64,000 nucleotides of DNA, from NCBI GenBank assembly GCA_963705525.1, contig CAVPJW010000004.1:62001-126000 (forward strand), written 5' to 3'. Shown piece by piece: positions 27,707-36,267 of this stretch. The first letter of the stretch is position 1; each line of letters starts with the position of its first letter. The notes under the pieces were generated by a model. The model saw only the letters and a list, made by a program, of their open reading frames with translations, was not told the origin of the DNA and did no database searches. The stretch is from CAVPJW01 sp963705525. GTDB lineage: Bacteria > Acidobacteriota > Vicinamibacteria > Vicinamibacterales > CAVPJW01. The position numbers were made by a program, and so were the translations under genes.

Positions 27707-27888
27707 TGCTCGGCGTCCTCAGGATAGAGTCCTTTGGAGCGACATTCTCGCACGAAGACGTCGCCCACTGCAGCCAAAAGTCCGGTCGTGGCATACTCTC
27801 GAACGCTCATTCCCATTACCGCGGCCCACTGGCGATCCTTTCGAATTTCATGGCTAACTCGCCTCTCCAGCCGGCCCGGATCTCGCAA
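27670..27888 (-). CDS. Hypothetical short ORF ahead of BKACE, possible gene end
   Basis: 72 codons. The second half (SVREYATTGLLAAVGDVFVR, ECRSKGLYPEDAEHWLVPSW) reads like real protein, and the frame overlaps the BKACE start by 37 nt as translationally coupled genes do. An internal ATG at 27816 is an alternative start. No family is recognised and no strong ribosome-binding site is seen. It could be the C-terminal remnant of a longer gene. Confidence 0.3.
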   Translation of the reverse strand: MRDPGRLERRVSHEIRKDRQWAAVMGMSVREYATTGLLAAVGDVFVRECRSKGLYPEDAEHWLVPSWSLTWR

Positions 27889-28051
27889 CCTTCCTGGTGT
27901 CGTGGACCGACCGCGGATCGGGAGTCAGCCGGACGCTCTGGGCGGTCGCGGTAGGTAGGCATTCATGCCGACCAGACTGACACAAGTCCGACTATGCAAA
28001 CCCCGCGTGCATATTGAATACGTTGCGAAGATCATTCGTGAAGGATGGTAG

Positions 28052-28693
28052 ATGAAACAGCCCGTGCTCATTCTCGGAACGCGGCTGCTTGCAGTTGAGG
28101 TGATGGACCTTATCGGCGACATGCCAGACTACGAAGTCGCGGGGTTTGTGGAGAACATGAACCGCGAGGTCTGCGGCCAGACGCTCGAGGGATATCCGAT
28201 CTTCTGGGTGGACGACGTGCGCAAATGGGCCGATACGCACGTCGCCGTTTGTGCGCTCTCGACGACACACCGGCGACGATACGTCGAGCAAGTCTCGAGT
28301 CTGGGCCTGCGGTTTGCGACCTTCATTCATCCAACGGCGCGGGTTTCGTCGCGTGCCACTCTCGGTGAGGGTTGTTTCGTCAGCGCAATGGCGACAATAG
28401 CCACGCACGCCACGCTGGGCCGAAGCGTCTTCGTCAATCGCGGAGCCTTGATTGGACACCACACGACGATTGGCAACTACTGCACGATTCAGCCTGGCGC
28501 CAACGTCGCCGGCGCCATCACCATCGGCGAGGGAACCTATGTCGGCATGGGTGCGATCGTGCTCGAGCGGCACACCATCGGCAAACATTGCGTGATTGGC
28601 TCCGGCGCGGTGGTGACCGGCGACTTGCCCGATCGGGTCCAAGTCGTCGGTGTTCCCGCCAAGATCGTCAAGACCGGGATCGAAGGCAAGTGA
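28052..28693 (+). CDS. NeuD/PglD-type sugar O- or N-acyltransferase
   Basis: 213 aa. The N-terminal part is a small Rossmann-like domain (MKQPVLILGTRLLAVEVMDL) that binds the sugar substrate in this family. From residue about 95 a left-handed beta helix begins, with hexapeptide repeats (HPTARVSSRATLGEGCFVSA, TIGNYCTIQPGANVAG, ITIGEGTYVGMGAIV, GSGAVVTGDLPD). These trimeric enzymes transfer an acetyl group from acetyl-CoA to a nucleotide-linked amino sugar or sialic-acid-like sugar. It lies between the GT2 gene and the GT39-like gene and fits a surface glycan pathway. Confidence 0.9.
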   Translation: MKQPVLILGTRLLAVEVMDLIGDMPDYEVAGFVENMNREVCGQTLEGYPIFWVDDVRKWADTHVAVCALSTTHRRRYVEQVSSLGLRFATFIHPTARVSSRATLGEGCFVSAMATIATHATLGRSVFVNRGALIGHHTTIGNYCTIQPGANVAGAITIGEGTYVGMGAIVLERHTIGKHCVIGSGAVVTGDLPDRVQVVGVPAKIVKTGIEGK

Positions 28694-28717
28694 ATCTGTC
28701 TTCGACCTGATGTGCCC

Positions 28718-30271
28718 ATGATGACGCACGAGGACGACCCGTCCGTGAAAGCCAGCCGTCGAGGTGTCGCCGCGCGCCTCGACACGCCGCGTGTCGCCGT
28801 TCCTCTGCTTCTCGTCCTCGCGATGGCGCTGCGCCTCCACAACCTGAGCGAAAGTCTGTGGTTCGACGAGGTTGTGTACTCGACGCATTATCGAACTCCG
28901 AGTGTCGATCGACTTTGGGCACTGGTCATGAAGATTCCAGGCCCGCCTCTCTATCCGGTCCTAATGTACTCCTGGGTGTCTCTCGTCGGCGATCACGAGC
29001 TGATCGTGCGACTGCCGCCTTTATTATTCGGGCTTGGATCGATCGTCCTGACTTACTTCATCGCGAGGAGATTTCACAGGCCGTTCATGCCGCTGCTGGC
29101 GGGACTTCTTCTTTGCTTCTCGCCCGTCCACGTGTGGTATTCGCAGGAAGCGACTCCGTACGCCATGACGATGTGTCTGCTGCTCACGGCCGTATTCGTC
29201 TGGCCTCGGTTGAGAACCCTGCCGTTCTCTCTGGCTGCCTACGCGGTCTACAGCGGCGCCCTGCTGATGGCCGTGCTTACTCATTACTATGCGGCCTTCT
29301 TCCTGCTGCCCTTCACCCTGCTCGCATGGCGAACAGACAAGCCAATACGCCAGAAGGTGTTCCTGACGCATGCGGTGGTCGCCCTGTCGGTTGTCGCCTG
29401 GCTTGCCGTTCGTTACGCAAGCGGCCGCCTCATAACCTCGCCGCCGTCGCTCCGTCCATTCACACTGCTCGAGTGGTGGATGCTTTTCTTCCACTGGTTT
29501 CTGCAAGGCAATTCGATCTGGACGACGCTCCCGATTTACCAGTCTCTGACCTATCTAGTGAGTACGCCTCTGCTGCTCGTGATGCAAATCGGCGCGGCGA
29601 TCCTGGTGCTTCGCGGCCTCTGGCCAGATCGAGAGAAAGAGTCGCAGCTGCGGACGATGGAATTGACCCTTTACCTCGTCACGCTACCGGGCGTTCTCTA
29701 CGTGCTGACGATCCTGGGGCTGAGCCACTTGTACAGAGAACGGTACGTAGTGTTCACCATTCCCTTCTTTGCGCTGGCGCTCGCAAGGGGTGCAACAGGG
29801 TTTTCGAGGGCAACGGTCAGAAAGGCCGTAGCCGGCGCCGTCGCGATGGCCTCAGTCGCGTCGTATGCCGCGTTCCTCGTCAAGGATGGGGCTTGGACCG
29901 TCTACAGACCGAACCCCGATTGGCGGCGCGCCGCGGCGTTTGTCCGTTCATTGAGCGATCGACCCGAACGCGTGATCATCATGGGCGGGGTGCCGCTGGA
30001 CGACTTCGACTACTACCTTCGCAAGGAATGGCCGGATGGCCGACCACGCCTGCTCGGATACGCGTCTGATCGGTTCGAGCGTCTGCAGGCGGAAGGGCAA
30101 CTCACGCAGCTCGTAGTGGTCAGGAACAGGTACTGGCGGGGCGATGGCGACAATGTCCTCGATAAGGTCATGCACGATCAGCGATTCCGCTTCACGACGC
30201 TCAATTCGTTCAATGGCGTAGACCTCTACATGTTCGTGCCTCGAAACACCGAGACGCCGATGGCTCAGTAG
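28718..30271 (+). CDS. GT39-like membrane glycosyltransferase (ArnT/PMT family)
   Basis: 517 aa from ATG 28718; an earlier GTG at 28712 is possible and no Shine-Dalgarno decides. About ten hydrophobic spans follow a short basic N-terminus. ESLWFDEVVYS carries the acidic residues (WFDE) that form the catalytic or metal site in the first periplasmic loop, and SPVHVWYSQEATPYAM is another family block. These enzymes move a sugar from polyprenyl phosphate onto lipid or protein on the periplasmic side. It probably uses the product of the GT2 enzyme upstream. The C-terminal 130 residues are a soluble domain. Confidence 0.87.
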   Translation: MMTHEDDPSVKASRRGVAARLDTPRVAVPLLLVLAMALRLHNLSESLWFDEVVYSTHYRTPSVDRLWALVMKIPGPPLYPVLMYSWVSLVGDHELIVRLPPLLFGLGSIVLTYFIARRFHRPFMPLLAGLLLCFSPVHVWYSQEATPYAMTMCLLLTAVFVWPRLRTLPFSLAAYAVYSGALLMAVLTHYYAAFFLLPFTLLAWRTDKPIRQKVFLTHAVVALSVVAWLAVRYASGRLITSPPSLRPFTLLEWWMLFFHWFLQGNSIWTTLPIYQSLTYLVSTPLLLVMQIGAAILVLRGLWPDREKESQLRTMELTLYLVTLPGVLYVLTILGLSHLYRERYVVFTIPFFALALARGATGFSRATVRKAVAGAVAMASVASYAAFLVKDGAWTVYRPNPDWRRAAAFVRSLSDRPERVIIMGGVPLDDFDYYLRKEWPDGRPRLLGYASDRFERLQAEGQLTQLVVVRNRYWRGDGDNVLDKVMHDQRFRFTTLNSFNGVDLYMFVPRNTETPMAQ

Positions 30272-30292
30272 CCAGCACTCATCCACGCGCCG

Positions 30293-30442
30293 CTATTCAG
30301 TAATCACCTTGTCCGACCATTGAACGAGTCCGACGAAGATCGCCGGATTCGCAAACGTCGCATTCTTGCCCGTCAAATCGGCCGAGGCGACCAGCCCCAG
30401 GCCAGGAAACGCGAAGAGCGATGCCAGAAATCTCCGCCTCAT
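30293..30442 (-). CDS. Small secreted hypothetical protein (49 aa)
   Basis: ATG 30442 is preceded by GGGAGG with 5-nt spacing. The first half is a signal peptide (MRRRFLASLFAFPGLGLVAS), the rest about 27 residues (DLTGKNATFANPAIFVGLVQ and a short charged end). Longer upstream starts are possible but arginine-rich and unlikely. Family unknown. Confidence 0.45.
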   Translation of the reverse strand: MRRRFLASLFAFPGLGLVASADLTGKNATFANPAIFVGLVQWSDKVITE

Positions 30443-30618
30443 GCCATCCTCCCAACCCAATCTGCAGCGACGTCGGAATCTGCATACTTGGCGCAGCCGC
30501 CGACGCAAGCCGACGGAGAATAGTCGACGCGCGCGGAAAAGTCCCCGGTCCAATCGCGTTACGTGCGCTCACTCATCTGTGAAGGGCGACGGCGGAGAGC
30601 GGCGAGCGTAGCCTGCGA

Positions 30619-30624
30619 TAGAAT
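30619..30624 (+). promoter_or_regulatory. Candidate -10 element (TAGAAT) for the phosphatase
   Basis: The box ends 10 nt before ATG 30635, the same spacing as at the GT2 gene, and covers the alternative ATG at 30623. This argues for the later start and a near-leaderless message. Confidence 0.35.
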
Positions 30625-30634
30625 GCCAGAGGAT

Positions 30635-31081
30635 ATGGAAACGGCCACCGATTTTTGTCAGGTCGATGACGCGGGACAGCTCTTTATCTCGCCCGTGATT
30701 CAGCAGTGGCCCGCGGTGTCCGCGCACAATATCGACACGGTAATCGACCTCGAAGGCGGACTCGACGATGGCGTTCCCACCACCCCCGGAGGCTGTCTCT
30801 ATATCTACTTCCCTATCTACGACGACAACCTCCCCAACCTGGCGCGTCTGCAGGCGGTCGCTTCACTCGGCGCCGAGCTCATCCGGGGCGGGCACCGTGT
30901 GCTTTGTCATTGCAGCATGGGCTTCAATCGGTCGGCGTTGATGGCCGGCGCCATCATGAATCGGCTGGGCATGCCGGGTCGTCAGATCGTCGACCAGCTT
31001 CGCCAGCGCCGACCGGGCGCTCTGTTCAACGAGACGTTCGCGGCTTACCTGAATTCTCTCGTCTCAGAGACGGGTTCCTAG
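30635..31081 (+). CDS. Dual-specificity protein phosphatase
   Basis: 148 aa from ATG 30635; ATG 30623 is less likely because it lies inside the TAGAAT box. The catalytic loop is CHCSMGFNRS (Cys-x5-Arg). The general acid Asp sits in FPIYDDN, as in the dual-specificity/PTP fold, and IDTVIDLEGG is the typical preceding strand. It removes phosphate from Ser/Thr or Tyr of proteins, or possibly from other phosphomolecules. With three Ser/Thr kinases in the window it is a plausible counter-enzyme. It overlaps the convergent hydrolase gene by 4 nt. Confidence 0.86.
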   Translation: METATDFCQVDDAGQLFISPVIQQWPAVSAHNIDTVIDLEGGLDDGVPTTPGGCLYIYFPIYDDNLPNLARLQAVASLGAELIRGGHRVLCHCSMGFNRSALMAGAIMNRLGMPGRQIVDQLRQRRPGALFNETFAAYLNSLVSETGS

Positions 31082-31980
31082 CACGGTTCGTCAGCTGGAT
31101 CGAGTGCCGTCACTCGTTGCGCGTCATCCGGCCAGCCACCGCCCAGGAACTGGTCGATCGACCGAAAGACTAAATCCCGCGACTCAATCCATGGCGCGTG
31201 ACCGGCGCCCGCCACGGTCACGAGCCGTCCGTTCGGCAGCCACATCGCCCACTCTCTCCCACCACCATAGGGTGCGCTGCGATCGCGCAGGCCGTGGATC
31301 GTCAGCACAGGTACACGAACCTCGCTGAGCCGCTCCGCGGTGAGCTCGAGGCGTTGCAGCGACGGCACGATGAACTCGATGAAGTATTTGAGCGCGCCGC
31401 GCTCGTTGGGCAGATCGCACCGGCCCCAGTCGGTGCGAGGCGCATCGTCTGGATTCGTGACGTACAGAAGCCGCAGAATGGACCATACCTTCCGGCAGAA
31501 CTCCTCGGGATCGTGCGCTGGCCGCTCCTTCTGCAGCTCCGCGAGCCGGCTGAAGACACTTCGTGAGGTTTCATCGACCCAGGAGAGGTGGGGCGGATAC
31601 TGCTTGCCGTACTGCGGCGGCGAGGCCCCGATCTGAACGATGCGGCCGACGTGGGCGGGGTTTTTCAAGGCAGCCAGCACGACCGTGACGCCTGCGTACG
31701 AGTGCCCGATCAGATCGACGGTTTCGGCGTCGAAGTGCCGCCGCACCACATCGAGATCATCCACATCCTGCTCAACGCCCCTGGTGAGCACCGAGCGCTC
31801 GGTCGTCGCATCCGATCTCCCGCGATTCCGGAGGTCGTAGAAGACGAGCGCGCGTCCGGGCGCGAGGCGTTCGAAATCGTCGACCAGGTGCAGGCCGTTC
31901 GGAACCAGGACGATTCGGGATCCATCGCCGCACGATTCGTAGAACAGACGGACGCCGTCGCCGAGGGTGACGAAAGGCAT
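31078..31980 (-). CDS. Alpha/beta hydrolase
   Basis: 300 aa. The fold landmarks are DLRNRGRSD, the nucleophile elbow GHSYAGVTVVL (Ser), VPVLTIHGLRDRSAPYGGG (Asp) and GAGHAPWIE (His). It is close in form to proline iminopeptidase-like and haloperoxidase-like hydrolases. The substrate is unknown and there is no signal peptide. It lies after the peroxiredoxin gene on the same strand, but a terminator between them makes it a separate unit. Confidence 0.9.
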   Translation of the reverse strand: MPFVTLGDGVRLFYESCGDGSRIVLVPNGLHLVDDFERLAPGRALVFYDLRNRGRSDATTERSVLTRGVEQDVDDLDVVRRHFDAETVDLIGHSYAGVTVVLAALKNPAHVGRIVQIGASPPQYGKQYPPHLSWVDETSRSVFSRLAELQKERPAHDPEEFCRKVWSILRLLYVTNPDDAPRTDWGRCDLPNERGALKYFIEFIVPSLQRLELTAERLSEVRVPVLTIHGLRDRSAPYGGGREWAMWLPNGRLVTVAGAGHAPWIESRDLVFRSIDQFLGGGWPDDAQRVTALDPADEPC

Positions 31981-32009
31981 GGTGATCCTCGAAGTTCTTG
32001 GTTCGAATA

Positions 32010-32043
32010 CAAGAAAAGAGGCCGCCGGATACCCGGCGACCTC
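32010..32043 (-). terminator. Rho-independent terminator after the peroxiredoxin gene
   Basis: On the minus strand GAGGTCGCCGG pairs with CCGGCGGCCTC (one mismatch, loop GTAT) and is followed by TTTTCTT. It starts about 30 nt after the peroxiredoxin stop. Confidence 0.7.
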
Positions 32044-32073
32044 TCAATCCTGCACGACAGATTCGAATTGCGA

Positions 32074-32733
32074 TTACTTCGGCTGCGGAACGATCCGAAT
32101 ATACGGACGCGGAGATTTCCATCCGTTCGGATACACCTTCTTCGCATCATCGTCCGACACGGATCCCGCGATGATGACATCCTGCCCCTGCTGCCAATTG
32201 ACGGGCGTCGCGACCTTGTGTTTCGCCGTGAGCTGCAGGGAGTCGATGACCCGCAGCACCTCATCGAAGTTCCGTCCGGTCGTCATCGGATACACGATGA
32301 GGAGCTTGACCTTCTTGTCCGGTCCGATGACGAACACGTTGCGGACCGTCTGGTTGTCCGCGGGCGTCCGGCCTTCGGATGTACCGGCCGTGCTTGCCGG
32401 CAGCATCCCGTAGGCCTTCGAGATCGAGAGGTCTGTGTCGCCAATCATCGGATAGTTCGGCGCGTGGCCCTGCGTCTCTTTGATATCGTCGGCCCACTTC
32501 GCGTGCCGATCGACCGGATCGACGCTCAACCCGATGATCTTGGTATTGCGCTTGTCGAACTCCGGCTTGAGCTTGGCCATGTAGCCGAGCTCGGTCGTGC
32601 ACACCGGCGTGAAATCCTTGGGATGCGAGAAGAGCACAGCCCACGAATCGCCGATCCAATCGTGGAACCGGATGCGCCCTTGTGTGGTATCGGCCTCGAA
32701 ATCTGGTGCGGTCTCACCGAGTGACAGTGCCAT
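32074..32733 (-). CDS. 1-Cys peroxiredoxin (Prx6 type)
   Basis: 219 aa. The peroxidatic Cys is in SHPKDFTPVCTTELG. The C-terminal extension (TGRNFDEVLRVIDSLQLTAK, ATPVNWQQGQDVII) is typical of the AhpC/TSA Prx6 class. A resolving Cys is not evident, so it should act as a 1-Cys enzyme. It reduces hydrogen peroxide and organic peroxides in the cytosol with an outside reductant. It is well placed beside a sulfur-oxidation region where reactive oxygen and sulfur species are expected. Confidence 0.93.
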   Translation of the reverse strand: MALSLGETAPDFEADTTQGRIRFHDWIGDSWAVLFSHPKDFTPVCTTELGYMAKLKPEFDKRNTKIIGLSVDPVDRHAKWADDIKETQGHAPNYPMIGDTDLSISKAYGMLPASTAGTSEGRTPADNQTVRNVFVIGPDKKVKLLIVYPMTTGRNFDEVLRVIDSLQLTAKHKVATPVNWQQGQDVIIAGSVSDDDAKKVYPNGWKSPRPYIRIVPQPK

Positions 32734-32858
32734 AACTCCTCCAGTCGTGCGTGTGCAACAGAAATGCTAGTGTGAAATCGAGCGTCACCGCAAGTCCCTC
32801 CAGTCCCGCCGTTTTTGTTCGGGAGGATCGAGAAAGACGCGGCTCCACTACGCGATCG

Positions 32859-34022
32859 CTAGGAGATCGTCACCGTCCGCGGAAACTGCGCGTTGTCTTC
32901 GAGAAACGTCTTCTTGTCGCCGAGCTCCTCTTCGGTCGGTTGCACGCCGCCATTGACATCGGTCACGCGCGACGTCAGCTTATGCTCGCCTGGTGTGGCA
33001 TCGTTCCACGAATAGGTGAAGAACTTCCACGAGTACTTGCTGCTCGTGGCGGTATCGAACGTGGCCGGTCGCCAGTCGCCCTGATCAACCCTTACCTCGA
33101 CCGACTTGAGCGGCGTGCCGTCGTTCAGTACGACGCCGAAAATCTTGTAGTCGTTCCCGGTCTTCGTCACCCGGGCGATGAACGACTTGATCCGCAAGTG
33201 GGTGATCGCCGTCTCCACCCACTTCGTCTCGCCGTTGATGACCTCGCCCTTGAGCGTGCGGTACCAGCGCACCTGATACTTGCCGACATACGGCTCGTCC
33301 TGGATGTGAATCTCGGAGAGCCACTTGACGTTGGCAACCCCGTACCAGCCCGGAACGACCAGGCGCAGCGGCTTGCCCTGGTTGCGCGTCAGCGGTTCAC
33401 CATTGAGCGCGTACGCAAGAAGCGGATCGGGCGACATCGCCTTGTCCAGCGTCAGGCTGCGACCGAACTGCTGGTTGACCGGAAACTTCTGCCCGCGGAA
33501 ATCCAGTTCCTCGTCGCCGCGATCGGCGCCGAAGAACACAACCTCGCGCGCCTGAGGCGTGACGCCAGCCTTCTTGAGGAACGTGCTCAGGGGAACACCG
33601 GTCCATCGGCCGTTGCTTATCAGGCCCTGGATGGGGTGTCGATTGCCCGAGCATTCGAACCCGGCCACGACGTCGGTTCCACCCATGGCGCGCAGGTCGT
33701 CAATCGAGAACGAGCCGGCCCGCTCAACGAGACCGGAGAGCTTCAGACGGAAGGTCTGGGCGTCAACGTCCGGCTGACCGTAATGCTGGACCGTATAGAA
33801 CTCATCCTTCGGCGTGAAGACCTCTTTGATCTTGCGAACGTCGATGATCTGAACGTCCGTGCCCATCTTGAGGGGCAGGTTCTCCGGCATGTCCGCGAAC
33901 GGAATGACAATCTCTTCCGCAGCCAGAGTCGGAAAGGCCCACTCTGGTATTCCAAGGATACTGACGCCGGCAAGAGCCGCACTTCCCTTGATCATTTCTC
34001 GACGAGTTGGATGATTAATCAT
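32859..34022 (-). CDS. Periplasmic sulfite-oxidase-family molybdoenzyme
   Basis: 387 aa with a Tat-type leader (TRREMIKGSAALAGVSILG). The molybdenum-ligand region is GFECSGNRHPIQGL. Further sulfite oxidase blocks are GRWTGVPLSTFLKKAGV, VPGWYGVANVKWLSEIHI, and a C-terminal Ig-like dimerisation domain (VRVDQGDWRPATFD). No heme domain is fused, so electrons go to a separate cytochrome. The substrate is probably sulfite or a related sulfur compound, but this family is diverse. It is one of three molybdoenzymes of this fold in the window, and it precedes the sulfate/sulfite exporter genes on the same strand. Confidence 0.9.
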   Translation of the reverse strand: MINHPTRREMIKGSAALAGVSILGIPEWAFPTLAAEEIVIPFADMPENLPLKMGTDVQIIDVRKIKEVFTPKDEFYTVQHYGQPDVDAQTFRLKLSGLVERAGSFSIDDLRAMGGTDVVAGFECSGNRHPIQGLISNGRWTGVPLSTFLKKAGVTPQAREVVFFGADRGDEELDFRGQKFPVNQQFGRSLTLDKAMSPDPLLAYALNGEPLTRNQGKPLRLVVPGWYGVANVKWLSEIHIQDEPYVGKYQVRWYRTLKGEVINGETKWVETAITHLRIKSFIARVTKTGNDYKIFGVVLNDGTPLKSVEVRVDQGDWRPATFDTATSSKYSWKFFTYSWNDATPGEHKLTSRVTDVNGGVQPTEEELGDKKTFLEDNAQFPRTVTIS

Positions 34023-34105
34023 TGTGAGTCCAGTTCAATGGTCCACAGGCCAATGGCGTGGATCCGATTCATACCACGATCTGCCGGGCTTGGGCCAAGA
34101 ATCCT

Positions 34106-34741
34106 TCAAAAGAGGAACGTTCGCGAGGCGGCCACGACCATGGCCAGCGTGAGCACCGCGATCGCGCACTCTCCCACAACGCCGACGGCCAACGGCCGCC
34201 AACCCTGATGCGACAACTCCCTGATGTTGGTCTTCAGTCCGACGCCTGCAAAGGTAAAGAGAAACGCCCATCGCGACAGGTTGGCGATATCGGTCGTTTG
34301 GGCCTTGGAAAACACGCCGGCCGTGGCCAGCACCGCGAACTTCCCCGCCGCGTCTGAAAAGAGCGCGCCCGCAGCCGTCGCCTCGGCCGTGTTGTCCACG
34401 GCCAGACCGACCCAGAGTCCGTACGCGTGATCGGTCATGCCCAATCCTCGGCCCACGAGCGGAAACACGAAGAGGCTCACCGCACCCAGGGCCAGGATGG
34501 CCGCAATCGCATACGATGCGTCTTCGTCGTCGGCGTCAATGGCGCCCTTGGCCGCGATGATCGCCGACACGCCGCAGATGGACGAGCCTATCGCCCGGCC
34601 ATACGCCGCGAGCGACTGTTCGGTGAACTTACCAGCGTAGCCCACTGCGCCCAGCAGCAGGACACCGGGCAGCGCGCCAAGCAGCCGCGCGGCAAGCGAG
34701 CTCGGTGCGCTCGCGCCCGACGACGTCGCCATCGATGTCAC
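34106..34741 (-). CDS. YeiH-type putative sulfate exporter, shortened
   Basis: 211 aa from a GTG at 34741 that overlaps the small ORF before it (GTGA). Recognisable YeiH blocks are LPGVLLLGAVGYAGKF, GSSICGVSAIIAAKGAID, SYAIAAILALGAVSLFVFPL, GLWVGLAVDNTAEATAAGAL, and LSRWAFLFTFAGVGLKTNIR. In my memory of full-length members (330-470 residues) about a hundred residues lie between the first and second block, and about fifty after GKFAVLA. Both are missing here in frame. The remaining spans may not make a working transporter. It sits downstream of an attenuator-like hairpin and next to sulfur genes. Function: efflux of sulfate or sulfite, by family. Confidence 0.75.
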   Translation of the reverse strand: MTSMATSSGASAPSSLAARLLGALPGVLLLGAVGYAGKFTEQSLAAYGRAIGSSICGVSAIIAAKGAIDADDEDASYAIAAILALGAVSLFVFPLVGRGLGMTDHAYGLWVGLAVDNTAEATAAGALFSDAAGKFAVLATAGVFSKAQTTDIANLSRWAFLFTFAGVGLKTNIRELSHQGWRPLAVGVVGECAIAVLTLAMVVAASRTFLF

Positions 34742-34830
34742 CACGGAATGCCCGATACGAGGCCGAGCTTGATCAGGACGACAGCCACTGTTGCGAGGAG
34801 GACCGCCCACCAGTCACGAGAGCGTTTCAT
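34738..34830 (-). CDS. Small membrane ORF (30 aa), probable N-terminal part of the YeiH protein
   Basis: ATG 34830 opens MKRSRDWWAVLLATVAVVLI followed by KLGLVSGIPW and a stop that overlaps the GTG of the next gene. The DWWAV block and following hydrophobic span resemble the N-terminus of long YeiH homologues. So this is either a frameshifted first exon-like piece of the same protein or a separate small membrane partner. The overlap would let both be translated from one message. Confidence 0.5.
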   Translation of the reverse strand: MKRSRDWWAVLLATVAVVLIKLGLVSGIPW

Positions 34831-34862
34831 GAGATGCGCCCGGCCCTTGAGTGTGGCGACAC

Positions 34863-34895
34863 AAAAAAGCCCAGGAGTCGATGCGGCTCCTGGGC
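34863..34895 (-). terminator. Intrinsic terminator in the 5' leader of the YeiH transcript (attenuator candidate)
   Basis: On the minus strand a perfect 9-bp stem (GCCCAGGAG with CTCCTGGGC, 9-nt loop) is followed directly by TTTTTT. It lies 33 nt upstream of the first YeiH ORF. The only upstream gene is divergent, so transcripts reaching it come from the YeiH promoter itself. This fits conditional termination. No known riboswitch was recognised. Confidence 0.65.
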
Positions 34896-34913
34896 GGTTC
34901 TTTGGGCTGGCGA

Positions 34914-34942
34914 AAACTATCACGCGGCAACAGGCCGGTCAA
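34914..34942 (-). promoter_or_regulatory. Candidate promoter for the YeiH leader
   Basis: On the minus strand TTGACC (34937-34942) and TAGTTT (34914-34919) are 17 nt apart. Transcription would begin just before the terminator hairpin, leaving a leader of about 75 nt before the ATG. Weak -10 match, so tentative. Confidence 0.35.
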
Positions 34943-35013
34943 GCAGCTGTCGGCTCCCCGCGGCCGGCTGGGATAGAATCCCCCAAAGTCCCTTTCCACG
35001 ATCGAGAGATGTC

Positions 35014-36252
35014 ATGAGCCACGCCACGAGCACGATGGATCGGACATTTTCCTTCGCCGCGGAGCGGCGCTCTCTCAATCCGGGAGCCGCAGGCATCGGC
35101 GTAGCGGCCATCACTCTCTGCGCGCTCTACCTCGGTTCGGCCGTGAACCTGAGGCAGGCCCTGCTCTTTCTGGTTGGCGTCGGCGCCGGCACGGTCCTCT
35201 ATCACGCGGCGTTCGGGTTCACCTCGTCGTGGCGCCTCTTCATCGCCGACGGACGCGGTGCGGGACTCCGCGCGCAGATGCTGATGCTGGCCGTTACCTG
35301 TGCCGTCTTCTTCCCGGTCCTCGGGGCGGGACACATCTTCGGTCAGGCCGCGCGCGGGTCTGTCGCGCCGGTTGGTGTGTCTGTGATTGCCGGCGCGTTC
35401 ATGTTCGGCATCGGTATGCAGCTTGGCGGCGGTTGCGCGTCGGGCACTCTGTACACGGCTGGAGGCGGCAACACCCGGATGCTGGCCACGCTGATCGCGT
35501 TCATCGCCGGCTCCGTCATCGGCACGGCGCACATGCCCTGGTGGACCGCGACGCCTGCCTTGAAGCCCATCTCGCTCGTGTCGACTCTTGGCGCCACGAC
35601 GGCCCTCGTGGCGAGCTGGGTTCTCTTCGGGGGGCTCGCGCTCATCACGATCGTGATCGAACGAAGACGTCACGGCCGCCTGAGTGCCTCTTCCCCCAAC
35701 CGGAGCGGCTGGCGCCGAGTGCTGCAAGGCCCGTGGTCGCTCGTGGCGGGCGCGCTGGGCCTCGCGATGGTCAACATCCTCACGCTCGCCATTTCGGGTC
35801 GGCCGTGGGGCGTGACGTCCGCCTTCGCGCTCTGGGGTGCGAAGGCGCTGAGCGCCGTCGGCGTATCCGTTGCAAGCTGGCCTTACTGGACGGCTCCGGC
35901 GCAAGCGGCGGCGCTCAAGGCCAATCTCGTCCTGGACGTCACGACGGTGATGAATGTCGGGATCATGCTGGGCGCCCTTGTCGCCGCAGCCGCGGCGGGA
36001 AAGTTTGCGCCGGCCTGGAGAGTTCCGGCGCGTTCGCTTGCGGCGGCCGTGGTTGGAGGCGTGATGCTCGGCTACGGCGCCCGCATCGCCTACGGCTGCA
36101 ACATCGGGGCGTACTTCAGCGGCATCGCCTCGGGAAGCGTGCACGGATGGCTGTGGCTGGTTTCAGCCTTCGCCGGCAGCATCCTCGGGACGCGCCTCAG
36201 ACCGTTCTTTGGATTGCGTGTCGAGCGGCAGGCGACCGCAACGGACAAATAG
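35014..36252 (+). CDS. YeeE/YedE-family thiosulfate or sulfur transporter
   Basis: 412 aa from ATG 35014, 34 nt after a TAGAAT box. About ten to twelve transmembrane segments are visible, in two halves. Each half carries the family Cys block: GMQLGGGCASGTLYTAGGG and YGARIAYGCNIGAYFSGIAS. In the characterised YeeE these cysteines pass thiosulfate through the membrane. The inner-membrane uptake of thiosulfate fits the sulfite oxidase, SoxC and exporter genes nearby. It is divergent from the YeiH genes. Direct substrate evidence is lacking. Confidence 0.9.
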   Translation: MSHATSTMDRTFSFAAERRSLNPGAAGIGVAAITLCALYLGSAVNLRQALLFLVGVGAGTVLYHAAFGFTSSWRLFIADGRGAGLRAQMLMLAVTCAVFFPVLGAGHIFGQAARGSVAPVGVSVIAGAFMFGIGMQLGGGCASGTLYTAGGGNTRMLATLIAFIAGSVIGTAHMPWWTATPALKPISLVSTLGATTALVASWVLFGGLALITIVIERRRHGRLSASSPNRSGWRRVLQGPWSLVAGALGLAMVNILTLAISGRPWGVTSAFALWGAKALSAVGVSVASWPYWTAPAQAAALKANLVLDVTTVMNVGIMLGALVAAAAAGKFAPAWRVPARSLAAAVVGGVMLGYGARIAYGCNIGAYFSGIASGSVHGWLWLVSAFAGSILGTRLRPFFGLRVERQATATDK

Positions 36253-36267
36253 TCTCTTCCCTCTCCC

